27,057 bases of DNA, from contig BJOX01000101.1 in assembly GCA_009731375.1 (NCBI GenBank), positions 81,601-108,657 of the forward strand, read 5' to 3'. Positions 26,996 through 27,057 of the stretch are shown one piece after another (position 1 is the stretch's first letter; every line of letters starts with the position of its first letter). The notes beneath the pieces were generated by a model, which did not search any database, was not told where the DNA came from, and saw only the letters and a list, made by a program, of their open reading frames with translations. This DNA comes from Paulinella micropora. Lineage: Eukaryota; Cercozoa; Imbricatea; Euglyphida. The position numbers and the translations under genes are program-made.

Positions 26996-27057
26996 ATGGA
27001 GAAAATAAACAATGTCAAGGTGAAGCCAGTAAAACAAGAGGGTGATGGAAATAAAAA
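26996..27057 (+). CDS. start of a further gene, cut by the window edge
   Basis: ATG at 26996 opens 20 codons (MEKINNVKVKPVKQEGDGNK) that run off the window. It is basic and polar. Too short to identify. Confidence 0.5.
   Translation, partial: MEKINNVKVKPVKQEGDGNK

Overview
The window looks like eukaryotic nuclear DNA from a protist or alga, joined to an AT-rich, virus-derived block. No species can be named from sequence alone. I saw no rRNA, tRNA or CRISPR array. The scaffold has N-gaps at 1624-1663, 2471-2480, 2882-2891, 3331-3499, 9600-9725, 15724-16064, 18263-18367, 18766-18775 and 24121-24130. Several of these are exactly 10 N and are probably arbitrary scaffolding joins.

Region 1 (1-18765) is mostly microsatellite DNA: (GATA)n, (CATA)n, (CA)n, (GA)n, (GAA)n, (AATAC)n and CATCA/CATCT. 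Scattered through it are short GC-rich islands. Read on the minus strand, these islands behave as small exons with AG acceptors and GT donors, and almost all agree in codon phase from one to the next. I reconstruct one long minus-strand gene of about 30 or more exons running from about 18.06 kb down to about 0.88 kb. In gene order it has an Ala/Ser/Thr-rich amino end, poly-Ser and poly-Gln tracts, a two-CxxC zinc-ribbon-like module, an Ala/Gln-rich helical stretch, several unrecognised segments and a FYVE zinc finger split over four exons. FYVE fingers bind phosphatidylinositol 3-phosphate on endosomal membranes, so the product is probably a membrane-trafficking or endosomal protein. Many exons have decayed extra copies of their edges in the neighbouring introns. 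Several introns appear to be microsatellites that start at the splice donor itself.

Region 2 (18776-19620) has a different, moderate base composition. It carries two likely minus-strand exons with classical splice signals. It may be cellular DNA flanking the viral block, and its link to region 1 depends on a 10-N gap.

Region 3 (19624-27057) is AT-rich, compact and nearly intron-free. It is best read as part of an endogenous polinton-like virus or virophage-like element. It encodes a retroviral-type (rve) integrase, a D12-class adenine methyltransferase, a charged Lys/Glu protein, a very long phage-like fibre protein ending in a Peptidase_S74 intramolecular chaperone domain, a small membrane protein, a small secreted Cys-rich protein, a small unknown protein and the start of one more gene. 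Three gene pairs diverge from short AT-rich spacers, two of which are perfect palindromes. Several genes are damaged or recoded: the methyltransferase and the membrane protein each need a -1 shift at an A_AAA_AAG heptamer, and the fibre has two in-frame TAG codons. A GC-rich, host-like 0.42-kb segment interrupts the fibre gene next to a gap. No capsid, ATPase, protease or polymerase gene is visible, so the element probably continues past the right edge.

The most unusual feature of region 3 is a pair of intergenic structured repeats (26071-26206 and 26851-26994). Each can form two mutually exclusive hairpins, and one stem shows a compensatory base change between the copies.
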